Shown here: one piece after another, positions 20,481 through 21,387 of the stretch
Layout of the letters: every line of letters begins with the position of its first letter
How positions within the stretch are numbered: the first letter of the stretch is position 1
From: a bacterium
GTDB lineage: Bacteria; Patescibacteriota; CPR2; UBA1875; JAJYID01
Assembly (NCBI GenBank): GCA_021791015.1
Contig: JAJYFH010000004.1
Coordinates: 1 to 21,387 of the forward strand
DNA: 21,387 nucleotides
Direction of reading: 5' to 3'
Notes under the pieces: model-generated
Databases searched by the model: none
What the model saw: the letters and a program-made list of their open reading frames with translations, nothing else
What the model was told of the DNA's origin: nothing
Program-made: the position numbers and the translations under genes

Positions 20481-20509
20481 ATTCTAACATAAAAACTTAT
20501 TCTTGTAAA
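20481..20509 (-). promoter_or_regulatory. Promoter of the small-membrane-protein operon
   Basis: On the minus strand TTTACA (20509-20504), a 17-nt spacer and TAGAAT (20486-20481) preceded by TG-T form a good promoter. Transcription would begin near 20474, giving a leader of about 100 nt. Confidence 0.7.
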
Positions 20510-20556
20510 GCTTGGGGGCGTAAAATTGCATGTGCGTTTTGCCATTTCGCCGGTAC

Positions 20557-20617
20557 ACACCAGGTGTCTCTACTCAACATACACCCGGTGTGTGGTTATA
20601 TAGACACACCGGGTGTA
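20557..20617 (+). repeat. RAYT-associated REP-like repeat, copy D
   Basis: ACACCAGGTGTCTCTACTCAAC, an ACACCCGGTGTGTGG palindrome, TTATATAGACA and CACCGGGTGT match the other copies. Both palindromes carry a matching G for A or C for T change (CCGG in place of CAGG), so pairing is kept. It lies between the minus-strand operon and the FAD gene. Confidence 0.88.
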
Positions 20618-20680
20618 TGGTTTGGGATGGGGCTATGAAACGGTTTCTCAAAAATGCCTAAAGAAAAGGGTAACGGCTGG

Positions 20681-20689
20681 TGCTATATT
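20681..20689 (+). promoter_or_regulatory. Extended -10 of the FAD oxidoreductase gene, leaderless
   Basis: TGCTATATT is followed by 6 nt (TTACCC) and the ATG at 20696. No -35 or Shine-Dalgarno sequence is seen. Confidence 0.5.
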
Positions 20690-20695
20690 TTACCC

Positions 20696-21387
20696 ATGGA
20701 TACTGAGGAAAAGCGATACAAAGAAAAAGAAGGCCAGTTTTCAGGCAGGCCTATTTCGGTTTGGCTGGATACCACCCCCGAGACGAATTATAAATCGTTG
20801 CCGGGTGATATAGAAACGGAGACTCTTGTGATTGGCGCCGGCATCGCCGGGTTGACCACTGCCATGCTGCTCGTGGAAGAAGGAAAAGAAATTGTTCTAA
20901 TTGATTCAAAGCGGATAGCCAGAGACGTGACAGGCAACACAACAGCCAAAATAACTTCACTTCACGGCTTGATTTATAAGAAATTAATCGAAAAACACGG
21001 TGAAAGCAAAGCGAGATTATACGGCGAGGCGCAACAAGCCGGGCTTGAGAAAATAGTCGAAATTATCGAGAAGAAAAAAATTGACGCTGATCTCACGCGG
21101 GAACCTGCCTACACGTACACGGAAAAAACTGAAAATATCGAGAAATTGAGAGAAGAGGCGAAAGCGGCGAAAAAACTTGGCCTGCCGGCAAGTTTCGTTC
21201 GCGAGACACCGTTTCCTTTTATGCGAGGAGCGGTGAGGTTTGACAACCAAGCGCAATTTCACCCGCGAAAGTATTTGCTTGCCATAGCGAAATCGATTAG
21301 CAGGAAGAAGAATTGCCAGATTTATGAAAATACCAGAGCTTTGGACATTATTGAAACTGAAGAAAACCTTCTTGTGAAAACAAACAA
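20696..21387 (+). CDS. FAD-dependent oxidoreductase (DAO family), 3' truncated by the window
   Basis: The first 230 residues are present. After a QFSGRPISVWLDTTPETNY leader comes the dinucleotide-binding motif TLVIGAGIAGLTTAMLL (G47-x-G49-x-x-G52), then IVLIDSKRIARDVTGNTTAKIT, as in DAO-family flavoproteins. The conserved leader resembles proteins that carry a C-terminal Rieske iron-sulfur domain, but that part lies outside the window. The substrate is unknown. The start at 20696 is supported by an extended -10 six nt upstream. Confidence 0.85.
   Translation, partial: MDTEEKRYKEKEGQFSGRPISVWLDTTPETNYKSLPGDIETETLVIGAGIAGLTTAMLLVEEGKEIVLIDSKRIARDVTGNTTAKITSLHGLIYKKLIEKHGESKARLYGEAQQAGLEKIVEIIEKKKIDADLTREPAYTYTEKTENIEKLREEAKAAKKLGLPASFVRETPFPFMRGAVRFDNQAQFHPRKYLLAIAKSISRKKNCQIYENTRALDIIETEENLLVKTN

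Noticed and set aside
1310..20617. CRISPR array from the repeated palindromes
   Set aside because: Copies are scattered kilobases apart, occur in both orientations and have no regular spacers or nearby cas genes.
1..21387. tRNA or rRNA genes
   Set aside because: No cloverleaf with a GGTTCGAATCC-like arm and no rRNA-like conserved stretch was recognised on either strand.

Overview
The window looks like a chromosomal segment of an uncultivated small-genome bacterium, most likely of the Candidate Phyla Radiation (Patescibacteria). That is inferred from gene content and style, not from a marker tree: short intergenic gaps, many small membrane proteins, an IleRS of the long eukaryote-like type with an altered HIGH motif, a LytR-CpsA-Psr / signal peptidase / HtrA / RodA envelope set, and many copies of 'GTCATTCC...GGAATGAC' palindromic repeats. 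TGA behaves as a stop throughout, so the TGA-recoding lineages are unlikely.

Layout. 1-1235: the tail of an upstream gene, then a membrane-anchored DUF4430 protein overlapping a DUF6580-like membrane protein, a plausible vitamin-uptake pair. 1236-2685: a VOC-fold protein and a two-helix membrane protein among repeats. 2686-3923: a compact operon (CXXC-less thioredoxin-fold protein, YggT, two tiny acidic proteins, YggU/DUF167). 3898-5355: a Nudix hydrolase and a predicted zinc metallopeptidase diverge from a 39-bp promoter region. 5360-10297: ileS, rodA and rplU, with clear TTGACC-17-TATAAT promoters for ileS and rplU. 10327-11135: a RAYT-type Y1 transposase between two same-strand copies of its own REP-like repeat; two more copies lie at 1874 and 20557. 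11190-13169: parA, parB and a gene broken by two +1 shifts at A-runs. 13337-18012: an SGNH hydrolase, then lepB and a LytR-CpsA-Psr gene firing apart from abutting -35 boxes, followed by a membrane protein and HtrA. 18270-19024: a two-CW cysteine-rich protein overlapping a DUF192 protein. 19172-20509: repeats, then a self-contained minus-strand unit: promoter, structured leader RNA, three unknown small membrane proteins (the middle one frameshifted) and a terminator-like hairpin. 20696-end: a truncated FAD oxidoreductase.

How it fits together. Much of the window serves the cell envelope: RodA polymerises glycan, the LCP protein attaches polymers to the wall, LepB cleaves export signals, HtrA handles exported-protein quality, and DUF4430/DUF6580 may import a nutrient. 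ParAB handles chromosome partition. Two repeat families punctuate the gaps: the REP family tied to the RAYT, and the GTCATTCC family, some of it inside longer MITE-like elements.

The parts that look least described are the REP-RAYT-REP cassette whose left repeat supplies the transposase's -35 box, the minus-strand small-membrane-protein operon with its two-stem leader, and a recurring promoter design in which an extended -10 sits 6-9 nt before the start codon, implying leaderless mRNAs.
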